Positions 47,546 through 58,429 of a DNA stretch of 64,000 nt are shown here, one piece after another. Within the stretch, counting starts at the first letter, position 1, and the number at the start of each line of letters is the position of its first letter. The DNA comes from Sipunculus nudus (taxonomy: Eukaryota; Annelida; Sipuncula; Golfingiida; Sipunculidae): contig CM049306.1 in the NCBI GenBank assembly GCA_026874595.1, positions 103,861,142 to 103,925,141 on the forward strand, in the 5' to 3' direction. Below the pieces are notes generated by a model that did not search any database, was not told where the DNA came from, and worked only from the letters and a program-made list of their open reading frames with translations. Made by a program: the position numbers and the translations under genes.

Positions 47546-49410
47546 ACTTTTTAGCTCGCCGGAAGTTCAGGAGAGCTTATACCGTACCCCCGGCAGAGTC
47601 GGCGTAAACTGACTGACTGAAGATGTGTAAAGCCCTGCGAGCGCTCCAGTTAGAAGAATCTTAGACCCGTTCATTGGTGCACCCTTGGTGTAGTTGTATC
47701 CGCCAAAACAGAGTTTTGCGGACACTATGTTTTCAGTTGCACGCCGCCGCCGCCGCCGCATAGGTTTCCGGAGAACTCCTCCGTAACCACTGGGCCAGAA
47801 ATTTTTAAAATTCGGAATTATGATCGGGTCACATGTGAACTGCTGCGCCCTCATTTTTGGTTGACCTCTGACCTTTCCTCTCTACCCAGCGTCCATTTGT
47901 GCGTCTGTTTTCACACATAAACCCACGTATCTCGGGAACCGATTGACCGATCGGGTTGAAATTTTGTATGTTTGTAGCTCTTGGATAGCTTTATATTATA
48001 CACAAAAACTGGTGGCGCCATTTGCAACCATTTTTTGCACATTGTCCATCTGTTCATCTGCTTTAGGTTAAAATCACTTCTATCTCTGCAGTGTTTGGAC
48101 TTATCCACCTGAAGTTTTGCATGTTTTTATATCGTAGGTATCTTTTTAGATTTTATGACAGGTTGCGCCACTTACATTCACGTTTACGCTGCAGACATCC
48201 AAGCTCATATCCCGGGAACCGTTCGACCGATTGGGCCAAAAAATTGCATGTAAATAGATCTCACATAGCTCTTCATAATATGTAACACAGGTGGCGCCAC
48301 CTATAGCCATTTTTGCATGGCTTCCATCTGTTTGTCCGCTTTTGGTTAAAATTACATATCTCTCTAGTGTGCTTTTATTCACCTGAAATTTTGCACTTTT
48401 ATATATCTGGGATAGATTTTTTCATTTATATGGCAGGTGGCACCACCTACATTCACGTTTATGCTGCAGACATCCATGCGAATATCTCAGGACTGGTTTG
48501 ACATATAAGCCTGATACTTCTGCTGTGTATAGATCTTACTGCTGCGCCCTCATTGTATCCGCCAAATCAAAGTTTTGCGGATACAATGTTTTTGACCGAG
48601 TTCCGCCGCCGCCGCCGTCGCCGTATTCGTTATCGGAGAACTCCTCTGAGACTACTGGACTTATCTTTCCAAAACTTACACCAATTATCGGGTCACATGT
48701 GAACTTGTGCCTAACCATTTGGCGTTGACCTCTGACCTGTCCTCTCTCCGGTGCGTCCATATGTGCGTCTGTTTTGACACATTAACCCACATATCTTCGA
48801 ACTCGTTTGACCAATTCGGAAAAGAAAAAAAATTGCACAAATGTAGCCCTTGGATAGCTTTATAACATACACAAAAATGGTGGCGCCACCTGCATATTTC
48901 TGCAGTGGTTTGACTTATTCACTTGAAATTTTGCATGCGTATACATCCTGGATAGCTTTCTTGATTTTATGACAGGTGGCGCCACCTACATTTACGTTCA
49001 TGCTGCAAATATCCATGCTAAATATCCGGACTGGTTTGACGTACGTATCTTCCTGAAGTTTTGCATGTGTATGGATCTCACTTAGCTCTTTATCATACAT
49101 AAAACTGGTGGCGCCACCTGCAACCATTCTTGCACAGCGTCCATCTGTTCGTCTGCTGTGGTATAAAATCACTCATATCTCGGCAGTGGTTTGAGTTTCC
49201 CACCTGAAATTTTGCATGTATAATTATCTTTGATAGTTTCTCGTTCAAATAACAGGTGGCGCCACCTACAATCATGTTTACGTGGCAGACATCTATTCTA
49301 ATATGTAACACATCTAACTCTATTTCCCCTTGCCACTCAATCCATGCCTCACTTCACCCGTCCTACTTTGATTTTGGCGGATACACCTAGTCGCTTGTCG
49401 ACTACCCGTA
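47546..49410 (+). mobile_element. GGTGGCGCCACC-repeat element, copy 1
   Basis: Starts near TTAGCTCGCCGGAAGTTCAG and carries two internal TGTATCCGCCAAA starts (47696 and 48559), each followed by GTTTTGCGGAnAC and (CCG)n. It ends with TTTTGGCGGATACACCTAGT and GTCGACTACCCGTATTCTAG. The left TGTATCCGCCAAA and the right TTTGGCGGATACA are inverted termini. In between, units of about 140 bp each centre on GGTGGCGCCACCT (48011, 48290, 48434, 48880, 48975, 49109, 49255), with phrases on the pattern TGAAATTTTGCATG, ATCCTGGATAGCTTTCTTGA and CAGACATCCATGCT. ORFs are repeat artefacts. Confidence 0.75.
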
Positions 49411-49800
49411 TTCTAGTTTTGATTGGAGTCGAAGACGCTGATGCCAAGAAGCCAAACATATACATGTTGTCGTTTCATCCACTAGCGTGCCCGGGGGGGG
49501 GGCAAGGCAAATAAGAGAATGTCGTGAGGCGACCGGAGAGAAGCAACACCCACAGGCTCAACGCAGAAGTGTTTAAATTTAGTATACTGATGTAATTTGA
49601 CAATACATATACACAACCGGCCATACAAGAGGCGACATGTCGCGCTCGCAGAATGAGAATAATCTGCGACAGGTCGCTCAACATGAACCGTAAATACACA
49701 CAGCGACATGAACTGCAACATGTCCAGCAAAATTATGATAAAAAACTACAAGCATTAAATATAACATCCAGGATACAACCATTGTTTGTATGGTAACATT
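49411..49800. other. Spacer between the two GGTGGCGCCACC elements
   Basis: Contains CGACATGT words at 49632-49725 (GCGACATGTCGCGCTCGCAG, GCGACAGGTCGC) related to 51940-52280, and a G tract at 49493-49501. No gene. Confidence 0.5.
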
Positions 49801-51682
49801 ATATTTGTATCCGCCAAAACAAAGTTTTGCGGATGCTATGTTTTTGACCGGGTTCCGCCGCCGCCGTATTCGTTTCTCCAGTGCGTCCTTCTGTGCTTCT
49901 ATTTAGATACATTAACCCACATATCTTTGGACTCGTTTGACCAATCAGAAATTTTTTTTGTACAAATGTAGCTCTTGGATAGCTTTATAACATACACAAA
50001 AAATGGGGTAGCCACCTGAAACCCTTTTTGCACAGCGTCCAACTGTTCGTCTGCCTTGGGTAAAAATCACTCATATCTCTGCAGTGGTCTGACTAATTCA
50101 CCTGAAATTCGACATGCGTGTACATCCTGGATCCCTTACTTGATTTTCTGACAGGTGGTGCCACCTACATTCACGTTCACGCTACAGACCTCCATGCTTA
50201 CACTCCGGACTGGTTAGACGTATCTTCCTGAAAATTTGCATGTGTTTAGAACACACATAGCACGTTACCATACAAGAAACTGGTGGCGCCACCTGCAATT
50301 ACTATTGCACAGCGTTCATCTGTCCATTTGACTTGGGCTGAATTCACTCTTATCTCTCTTGATTTGTACACCTGAAATTTGGCATGCACATACATCCTGG
50401 ATAGATTTCTTGATTTTATGATAGTTGGCGCCACCTAAATTCACGTTCACGCTGCAGACATCCATGCTTATATCTCCGGACTGGTTTGCCGTATCTCCCT
50501 GAAAATTGCATGTGTTTAGATCTCACATAGCTCTTTATCATACTAGAAACTGGTGGCGCCACCTGAAATTGTTTTTGCACAGCGTTCATCTGTTCATTTG
50601 ACTTGGGCTGAAATCACTCTTATCTCGGCAGTGGTTTGATTTGTACACCTGAAATTTGGCATGCTTATACATCCTGGATAGCATTCTTGATTTTATTACA
50701 AGTACACGCTGCAGACATCCATGCTTATATCTCCGGACTGGTTTGACGTATCTCTCTGAAAATTTGCATGTGTTTGGATCTCACATAGCTCATTATCATT
50801 CAAGAAACTGGTGGCGCAACCTGCAACCATTTTTGCACAGCGTCCATCTATTCGTTTGACTTGGACTAAAATCACTCATATCTCGGCAGTGGTTTGACCT
50901 TTTCACCTGAAACTGGGCATGCGTATACATCCTGGATAGCTTTCTTGATTTTATGAAAGGTGGCGCCACCTACATTCACGTTCACGCTGCAGACATCCAG
51001 GCTTTTATCTCCGGACTGGTTTGACGTATCTCCCTGATAATTTGCATGTGTTCAGAACACACATAGCACTTTATTATACAAGAAACAGGTGGGGCCACCT
51101 GCAATTATTTTTGCACAGCGTTCATCTGTTCATTTGACTTGGTCTGAAATCACTCTTATCTCGGCAGTGGTTTGATTTGTACACCTGAAATTGGGCATGC
51201 GTATACATCCTGGATTGATTTCTTGATTTTATTACAGGTGGCGCCACCTACATTCACGTTCATGCTACAGATATCCATGCTAATATATCCGGACTCATTT
51301 GACGTACGTATCTTCCTGAAGTTTCGCATGTGTTTTGATCTCACACAGCTCTTTGTTATACACAAAACTGGTGGCGCCACCTGCAACCATTTTTGCACAG
51401 CGTCCATCTGTTTGTCTGCAGAGGGGTAAAATCACTCATATTTCGGCAGTGGGTTGACTTTACCACCTGAAATTTTACATGTGTATACATTTTGATAGTT
51501 TCTCGTTCAAATAACAGGTAGCGCCACCTACAATCATGTTTACGTGGCAGACATCCATGCTAATATGTAACACATCTAACTCTATTTCCCCTTGCCACTC
51601 AATCCATGCCTCACTTCACCCGTCCTACTTTGATTTTGGCGGATACACCTAGTCGCTTGTCGACTACCCGTATTCTAGTTAT
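49801..51682 (+). mobile_element. GGTGGCGCCACC-repeat element, copy 2
   Basis: Begins TGTATCCGCCAAAACAAAGT (49807) and ends with the same run as copy 1 (TTTTGGCGGATACACCTAGT, then GTCGACTACCCGTATTCTAG). About ten palindromes, intact or mutated, occur at 50155, 50281, 50426, 50551, 50810, 50960, 51090, 51237, 51369 and 51517. They alternate between contexts ACCTAC(ATTCACG) and ACCTGCA, so the true unit is a pair of about 280 bp. Confidence 0.78.
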
Positions 51683-51929
51683 CAATATTTGTGCGTGTGA
51701 CGAAAAATGTATTCTGCCTAGGATATATTCTGTCTTGTTTCTCTTTATTAATATAGATATATAAGGAAATAGGCATAGGCCTAGGTATTTTTGGATAGCT
51801 ACACAACTTCATCTGAGTTTCTTGTTTACCGCACCAAACACATGGCACCCTAATCAGACACAGTGAAACCATGGACGGTCACATTTAATACTACAAGATA
51901 ACATGATCAGTCGTTTTATATTCGTTGGC
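51683..51929. other. Intergenic spacer
   Basis: No features recognised. Confidence 0.5.
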
Positions 51930-52300
51930 TTTCCCCGACACTGGGCTTGATGTCGCGCGACAAGTCGCAGGAAAAAGGAACATGTTCCTTCTTCTGCGAC
52001 ATGTCGTGCAACTCAACCTCCATACACGGGGCGACTTGTCGCGGGACAAGTTGTCGCGCGACATTTCGCCTCGTGTGTGGCCTGCTTGAAATATTAGTTG
52101 GTATATGTTGCGGAATATGTTGCAGAACATGTTGCTGTGTTTATGGGGGGGGGGTATATGTTGATCGTCATATCGCGGAACATTCGTGTATTGCCTCCTC
52201 GAGTATGGCCTGCTTAAAAAATAGTTGGTAGACCTTTGTTGGTATATGTTGAGAAATATGTTGCAGAACATGTCGCCTCATGAATGGCCGGCTTAAGTAT
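51930..52300. mobile_element. CGACATGTCGC-rich repeat element
   Basis: Dense words of the types GTCGCGCGACA, GCGACAAGTCGC and GCGACATGTCG in both orientations. Two GTTGGTATATGTTG...GAACATGT units are followed by TGGCCTGCTT (52075 and 52207). The right end reads ATGTCGCCTCATGAATGGCC. Probable DNA-transposon subterminal repeats; exact ends not resolved. Confidence 0.5.
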
Positions 52301-52913
52301 TTCCCCCATGTTTTAATTTCTTCTCAGTAATTAGCACTTAAAGAACACAATTTGTACAGATCCAAAGTCAGCTCTGGTTAAGGTTTTGGGTTAAGTTTTC
52401 AATTCATCAACTATTCGCCCTACTTTTGTTTCATATTTCATACAATGTATTGTGTGTGTGTGTGTGTGTGTATTCGGGGGGATCCTCTTAAGATATGGGG
52501 TCAGAGGTCAAGGTCACAAGGCACCGTTATTCTAGAAGAAATAAGTTTACGGTTTAATTTATTAGGCTCATTGATACGTTGCTAATGAAGATAATACAAT
52601 CACATTTAGCACACTGATGTTCTGTGACATTACAACAAGATTGTCTCGCCCTTGTTCAATTTTAGGCAGCATCTACGCATATTCAATGAGGTCAGAGGTC
52701 ACTAGGCTACTTGATGGTGTCGCTAGAATAACTTAATAACAGAAATGCGATGGATTTTAATTAAACTCTACAGACATATTACCCAATATAATATCACGCC
52801 TAAGTTTGATTCTTGGCAACATCCATGCATATTTAATTATGACAGAGGTAACCAGACTTAAGTGGTCCTTGATGATTACCAAAATGTGATGGATTTTTTT
52901 TTAAACTCAGTGA
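52301..52913. other. Intergenic, degenerate GGTCAGAGGTCA phrases
   Basis: A TG microsatellite lies at 52450-52470. Three loosely similar segments mention TATGGGGTCAGAGGTCA, GAGGTCAGAGGTCACTAG and GATGGATTTTAATTAAACTC. No gene. Confidence 0.5.
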
Positions 52914-53474
52914 TGTAGTCGAGTCCACAACATCCAAGTCCGAGGCAAGTTCGAGTCCAGGCAACTCGAGACTGAGTCCGAGTCCTTGAGGTTCGAGTAC
53001 AAGGCCGCCTTCTTCGAGTTCGAATCACTTGATAGCCGAGTAGGCCTAAAGTCCGAGTCCGAATCCATAACAGATCTCCTTTTCACAGGAAATTTTATTT
53101 TGATGTTTAAATTTTAAACATGAGTATTTTAAGTTAGTTCATAGATGCTTTTTACTTGAATGTTAATTACCTTTAGTTCTTGATTTGGAGCTTTAGTTTG
53201 GTCAAATTACTATATAGTCTCATTTTTTAAGCCTAATCTTATGTTGGTAGTTCGCGCATGTATATAGGCCTGAGTCTTTTTAGTATGTGACAGATCTTTT
53301 TCTACTGGACTCGAGATTGACTCCGTCTGGTTTCTCGAGTCCTTAGTCCTTACCTCTTGAGTCCAAGTATACAAGTCTTAGTACAGAACCTTCGAGTCCA
53401 GGTCTGCCAGTCCGCTTCCCTCTATAACTGGACTCGAGTCCAAGTCCGGAGTCCGGACTCAAGTCCTACATAAC
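52914..53474. mobile_element. GAGTCCGAGTCC-type MITE, about 0.56 kb
   Basis: The left end (GTGATGTAGTCGAGTCC) and the right end (GGACTCAAGTCCTACATAACTG) are inverted. Both ends are packed with AGTCCGAGTC words (52920-53065 and 53310-53465), and the AT-rich centre is unrelated. CAGTKATGTAG termini hint at hAT, but no clean 8-bp duplication was seen. Confidence 0.6.
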
Positions 53475-53767
53475 TGTAATAAATATTAAATAACCAATTT
53501 AACATCTCGCTAAAATTAAATTATTGGACAAATTCAGAAACAGAATTAACTTATATAATAACTTGACAAATAATATTAAGCAATAGGCCAAATGGGGCAC
53601 GGAGGCATAGAGAGTGGTGCCATCTGCGGGATTTATGTGAAATTACCCGGTCGCTTTGAAAATGAACAGGTTTGGGGACACTCTGGTGAGGAACTTGGTG
53701 TCGTGGGAAATGCAACCACGAGGAACTAAAGGTAAAGAATATCAAGCCGGACAGAAAGAAAACGTTC

Positions 53768-53840
53768 TGAAGAATCCGGGTATCGATCTCGGTATCTCTC
53801 GCATGCTAAGCAAGCGCTCTACCATGTGAGCTAATTCCCC
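53768..53840 (-). tRNA. tRNA-Ala(AGC)-like gene
   Basis: The minus strand folds as a 73-nt tRNA. The acceptor stem starts GGGGAAT and ends ATTCTTC plus discriminator A. The D-arm is GCTC...GAGC. The anticodon arm CTTGC-TTAGCAT-GCGAG has anticodon AGC, and the T-arm holds GATCGATAC. The A box (TAGCTCACATGG) and B box (GATCGATACC) fit pol III promoters, and a TTTT run lies a few bases past the 3' end. Blemishes are two G-T pairs in the acceptor stem and one A-C mismatch in the T stem, so it could be a young pseudogene. Confidence 0.75.
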
Positions 53841-54524
53841 TCAAAATCCGAAAAAAATAAATTATTTCATATAAAGCTGAAAGATAGAAGAGGGAAAGAC
53901 GGGGGAACTAGCTTCCAGGCTGGACGAAACGGAAGCATCGTGGGGCGATCGGATTCCACACGGAGAAGGGCCCGATCGCGAAACAGCGACTGAACGGGAC
54001 GGAGATAAGGCTGTAAGATAAGGAGTAAGGCAAAGAAAAAGGTATGGTTGTCAGGCACCTTATGTTTTAGAAATCAGTGAGGATGGGGTTTTTTTAATAT
54101 CCTTTTTTGTAGGGGTTCGATAAAAATGTCATATGATCAGAGAAAAGCATGATAATAACATATTTTTTCTAAACAGATAAAAGCAACATGTAACAACGGA
54201 AAACTTATCAAATTTGTATTATTTTATCTTCTTGAAAGATGAATTTTAAAATAAAAATTTTTATGCGAAGGGGTTAAAATTGACCCAGGAAGTACCTGAT
54301 AACCATACCTTTTATTTTTTGGGCCTAAGCGTTTCACGTGTACGCTTTCCTGTGCGCTTTTTTGGAAGCAGAAAAAGCGAGCCCCGAACTTTAGGGGCAA
54401 AATGAAAACTGTCATAGGGCAAAATGGAATGTCTTTAAACTACAAAATAATGTTACGAAGGAGCGTTACGGGATGCCTATTTCAGCACCTGCCGCAGAAA
54501 ACCTATTATCGTATGACTGTTTTC
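53841..54524. other. Intergenic spacer between the tRNA and the pogo-like relic
   Basis: No gene recognised. Small minus ORFs show no motifs. It may contain the 3' end of the pogo-like element, whose TIR I did not find. Confidence 0.5.
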
Positions 54525-56098
54525 CTACTCCAAACAGAACTCACAAGTGTAATCATTATTTTTGTCGTCTGATACTGCACATTCTTCATGTGCCGCATTT
54601 GTTGCAAATGCTGCACCTGATCCACTCCTCGCCTCTTCTCGAATCAGAGTACTACCCGAAACAGTAGAAACATGGGACATCCTCATCACTAGCTGGACTG
54701 CTTTTCAACTATTTGCCTTTTTTGTCTTTCTGATGTTTTTCGCGACTTTCCTTTACCCAATGTATTTTGCATCTTTTTCTTACCTTTTGCTGCGTGACTC
54801 TTGGACTTGGTTGGACCATTACCGTTACTTTTTTGTGGAACCAATCAAAAGTACTTTCTTGAACCACATGAAGACTTCTTAACTTTCTTACCGATATCCA
54901 GTCGCAGTTCTTTCAATTCAGGACTGCTCTTAAATTGACAGTCCTGCCCCTTTTGATACTTTGTCTCCTTTTGGCAGTGTGTTGAACCTTAGGGACTCCC
55001 ATTATGTCTGATGGGGATACACAATTAGACTCTTGCATGTCAGAGGTTGGTGTAGCAGACGACCTTGACCCATCTTGTTACTGATGGGATGAGTACCGCC
55101 GCAGACAGGCCTGGAGCTGGTGATTCCGCCTGAGATCAGCCTGTAGTTGATGGTGCCACCACAGCTGGAGTTGTCGACGGTGGATCATCCACAGCTTGAC
55201 CTGTAGGTGAGGATGACTTCACAGGTTGGCCTATCAGTAGGAGTGCCACCTCTGATGGGGCTGCAGGTGGAAGTGGCGCGACGGATTGGCCCGGAGCGTG
55301 TGTTGTCACTACAGATGGACTAGAATATTGTAGCACTGCTACACATTCGCCTGTAGGTCGGAGTGCAGCTGATGTGTCTGTAGCTGGTGGTAACACCTCA
55401 GAATGGCCCGCAGCTAAGGGTGACGCAACAAATGGACAGGTAGTTGGAGATACTGGAGCTTGGAATGCCACCTGAGATAGGTCTGTAGCTGATAATGCCT
55501 CCACAGATTGAACATGACCTTGCGTCACCACCTGAGCTGGTGGCTCCTCCGCAGACTGACATTCAGGTGGGGTGCCGTCACAGATAGGTCTGTTGCTTGT
55601 GATGCAGCCACGGATTGGCCTGCAGGGGGTCACGCCACTGATGTACACGGAGCTCGTGGTACTTCCACAGATTGGGCTGTCACTGAATGTGCCGCCACAG
55701 ACGGACCTGGTGCTTGTGGGATAGACTTCGACAGGGATGGGTTTGTGGTGTTGACTGAGATTTCACTTGAGCTGTTGATGTTGCCTTTTGGGAGGCTTGA
55801 GCTGATAAGGCCGCCTGAATGGTGCTTGGAGCTCTATAAGCCGTAGCTGATGTTAAAGGTGCCGTCTGGTTGGGTAAAAGGCTTCTCTGTGGTGTCGGCA
55901 GCTGCAAACATATGATCTAGGAAATTGTTGCGGTTAAAGGGACAAATGCCAGTCTTTGCAAATCCAGCCGTTGATGATGTTGCAGCTTTCTGGTATAGGC
56001 AGTGCCAAAAAGGGCAGCGACTTGGTAGATGGTATAATGACTTTCCCTGGGTGGGTTCCGAGCCACACACGGGCTTCTTGTTTATAATACGTGCTTAG
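54525..56098 (-). pseudogene. Pogo-like transposase, C-terminal part (downstream of the Gypsy insertion)
   Basis: Reading downward from 56098 on the minus strand, the segment (S)PLSTYYKQEARVWLGTHPGK and, in another frame, GFAKTGICPFNRNNFLDHMF (about 56000-55905) are the hallmark post-catalytic region of pogo/Tigger/jerky transposases. Frameshifts separate them. A long Ala/Pro/Thr/Gln-rich tail follows (about 55860-55080, with irregular repeats of the TGQAV...P type). Next is a Lys-rich stretch (about 54870-54700), then a cysteine-rich zinc-finger-like end (CFYC...EEWIRCSICNK...YTCEFCLE, about 54660-54528) closing with TAG at 54525-54527. The PHD-like tail is known in some invertebrate members. 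Several frameshifts and stops make it dead. Confidence 0.8.
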
Positions 56099-56121
56099 CG
56101 GACTTTTGTGTTTATTAGGCG

Positions 56122-56246
56122 GCCGAGTCACGGAGTCGTACTCAAGGAACAACAGCTTGGCATAAAATTATTTATTACCGTAAACATAACAAACAGCAAT
56201 AGTTCGGATGCAACCACAAGGTTGCGCACCAAGTCAGAACACTACA
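56122..56246 (-). repeat. 3' LTR of the Gypsy element
   Basis: 125 bp beginning TGTAGTG (minus) next to the polypurine tract. It matches 60797-60921 base for base in length with about 14 differences counted by eye (about 11 percent), implying an old insertion. Contains AATAAA. Confidence 0.85.
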
Positions 56247-56926
56247 CTCCTCCACCTTTAAGTGTGTGATTACCAAAAATGCAAATCTTAACCTGGCAGT
56301 TATTTTGAATACTTGTCCTGATCACAGTTACTTATGTGTCAAACCAACATTCTTCATTTTACTTGTATACATATTAAACCATCAAACTGTAGTTACTATT
56401 CAACAACTTTGTGTGACATCCTTAAGGAATATAGATTAATACATGAAACATTTAAATAAAAGACTTCTATTACTCATGAGAATAAGTGTTCCTGTCTTTA
56501 TCAGTTCCAGTTGTTACATCTAGTTGTTATAATATCAAACATTACTTAGACTATTATTTTGATAACGTTGACCAGCTTCATATGATGTCTCAAATATATA
56601 TCTATTACATCAGTTTTAAAGACAAACTGGTTTTAAAGACAAGTTATATCCTATCATGGCAAGTTCAGTTCTTATGATTATACCATATGATGATGCCTTA
56701 ACTCGTAGTTGCCAATATAAACAATACCAATCAGCAAATGATATGACATATAAATAAATTACACAATTAAGTATGACATGTAGAAGTGAAGATAACAGTA
56801 TAGCAATTACATATGCATCACAGTGATAGCAATGAGAATGGTTTAACCAATATACTACACTGTCCATGTTTACTTAATTATAGTCTTTATCTCTTAACAT
56901 AGTCTTTGATTTACAGGCTCTCTTCT

Positions 56927-57480
56927 CTACCTCCGTGGATAGCGCCTTTCTGAAACTGGTCCTGGCGACTGTTGGGTATCAAGCAGCGTTCTGGTAGAAC
57001 AATCCTCAGGCAAACTGTTACTGGGTAGACCTGATGAGTGTGACTGATCAATGGTAGTTACTGTTTCTGTACTTTGTCTGTTGCCACTTGGTGTATAATT
57101 ACTGTTTTTTTGCATAGGTAGATTTACTGGCTGATTTTGTGTGACCAGTGTTTCCGTATCAGTAATAACAAGATCAAATTCCTGAATGTCTGGAGTGTCT
57201 AGAGCTGCTGATGGAGATTTGGTATCTCCCACTTTCCTTAAATGATCTGCGTTGACAAAATGTTGCTTTCCACCAACACAATGTACTGTAATGGTCCAAA
57301 CCGTTGGATCACGGTGCCTGGCACAAATTAAGTTCCTTGTTATCTCTACTGTTTTTCACTCTCACTTTTTCATTTTTTTCGTGAACCCTCTCATTTGTGT
57401 GCGTGTACCATGTTTATCCTGTTTCCTTTCTACAACCTTTCTAATATCAGGTTTCAGTAGCTCCCGACGTGTCCGTAGTC
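56927..57480 (-). pseudogene. Gypsy pol C-terminal tail
   Basis: The region after the integrase core. Fragments resemble the usual post-integrase segment (LLTYRVTPHTVTGQSPAKML in a frame near 57560-57500), followed by a Ser/Thr-rich tail (57232-56927) ending in ERRYPRR. Frames are broken. Confidence 0.6.
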
Positions 57481-58358
57481 TGCGTTTGTTCAGCATCTTA
57501 GCTGGTGACTGTCCAGTCACTGTATGGGGAGTAACTCTGTATGTCAGTAAAAAATTGGCTATTCTGTGACTATCTGTAGTGTTGTCTTTAGACTCCAGGA
57601 AATGCTTCTTTAAAGAATTTTTTTACTGTTTGCACACACAGGCGTAAGGTGTGCTAATTCCATTACTCTGAGGAAACACATAAAACCTGTGATCTAAAAG
57701 GCGGTCAAATGTTTGTGACAATATCCTCAGGCAATCCCTGCACACTGAATATGTTTCTTAGTACTTCTTTGGTTTTACCTGCTGTTGTAGTTTTCATAGG
57801 AACTACCTCAGGCCACTTAGAATAACTATCCATCATCACTAGGTATGTTTTTGATCTGTATTCCGCAAAATCCATGTGTATCCTAGACCATGGCTTCTCT
57901 GGGTTTTTCCAGGGATACAATGGCGAAAGTGCTGGATCCTTCTGTAGTTTTAAGGAGGTGTCACAGCTTTTCACCATGTCCTCTAAACACTTATCTTAGG
58001 CTGGGAACCAAAAAGAACACCTGGCCAATGCTTTGGTCCTAACAATTCCCAAGTGTTCATTATGAAGCTCTCTGACCAGTTGTTCTTCATATTTTTGGGG
58101 AATTATTACTCTCATACCCCAAAGCAGGCATCCCTGATCACAAGAAATCTCATCTCTGCGACGGTAATAAGGCTTGAGCTCATCTCGAATATATTTTGGA
58201 TTTGTCGGCCACCCTGACATTGCATTATGGTACACCTTTGAGAGGGCTACATCCTTTCTGGTCTGACTACTTATGTCCTGTGCTGTGACTGGTAGGTCAT
58301 TAACATGTGTGAAATAATTGATTGGTGCTTTAAGTTCATCATCACTCTGTGTTTGCAT
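57481..58358 (-). pseudogene. Gypsy integrase (degenerate)
   Basis: The zinc-binding HHCC region (HNEHLGIVRTKALARCSFW) ends the ORF at 57996. The core resumes at 57977 with PWSRIHMDFAEYRSKTYLVM and DSYSKWPEVV (two catalytic-type Asp), then breaks near 57705. The frame is interrupted by at least two stops. Confidence 0.8.
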
Positions 58359-58429
58359 CCTTGAAAAAAAATCTGCATTCCCACGATCTGCAGTCCATCT
58401 GCATACAAGGTAATAAAATTAGACCCCAT

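Noticed and set aside
47567-49311. Minus ORFs repeating VGGATC-like peptides
   Set aside because: Translations of the GGTGGCGCCACC repeat array, without conserved frame across units.
55136-55648. 170-codon Pro/Ala/Thr-rich ORF as a mucin-like gene
   Set aside because: It lies between recognisable pogo-transposase segments on the same strand and is best read as the degenerate tail of that protein.
57252-57569. 105-codon plus ORF and other plus ORFs between 56.2 and 61 kb
   Set aside because: Antisense shadows of the minus-strand Gypsy gag-pol and pogo sequences.
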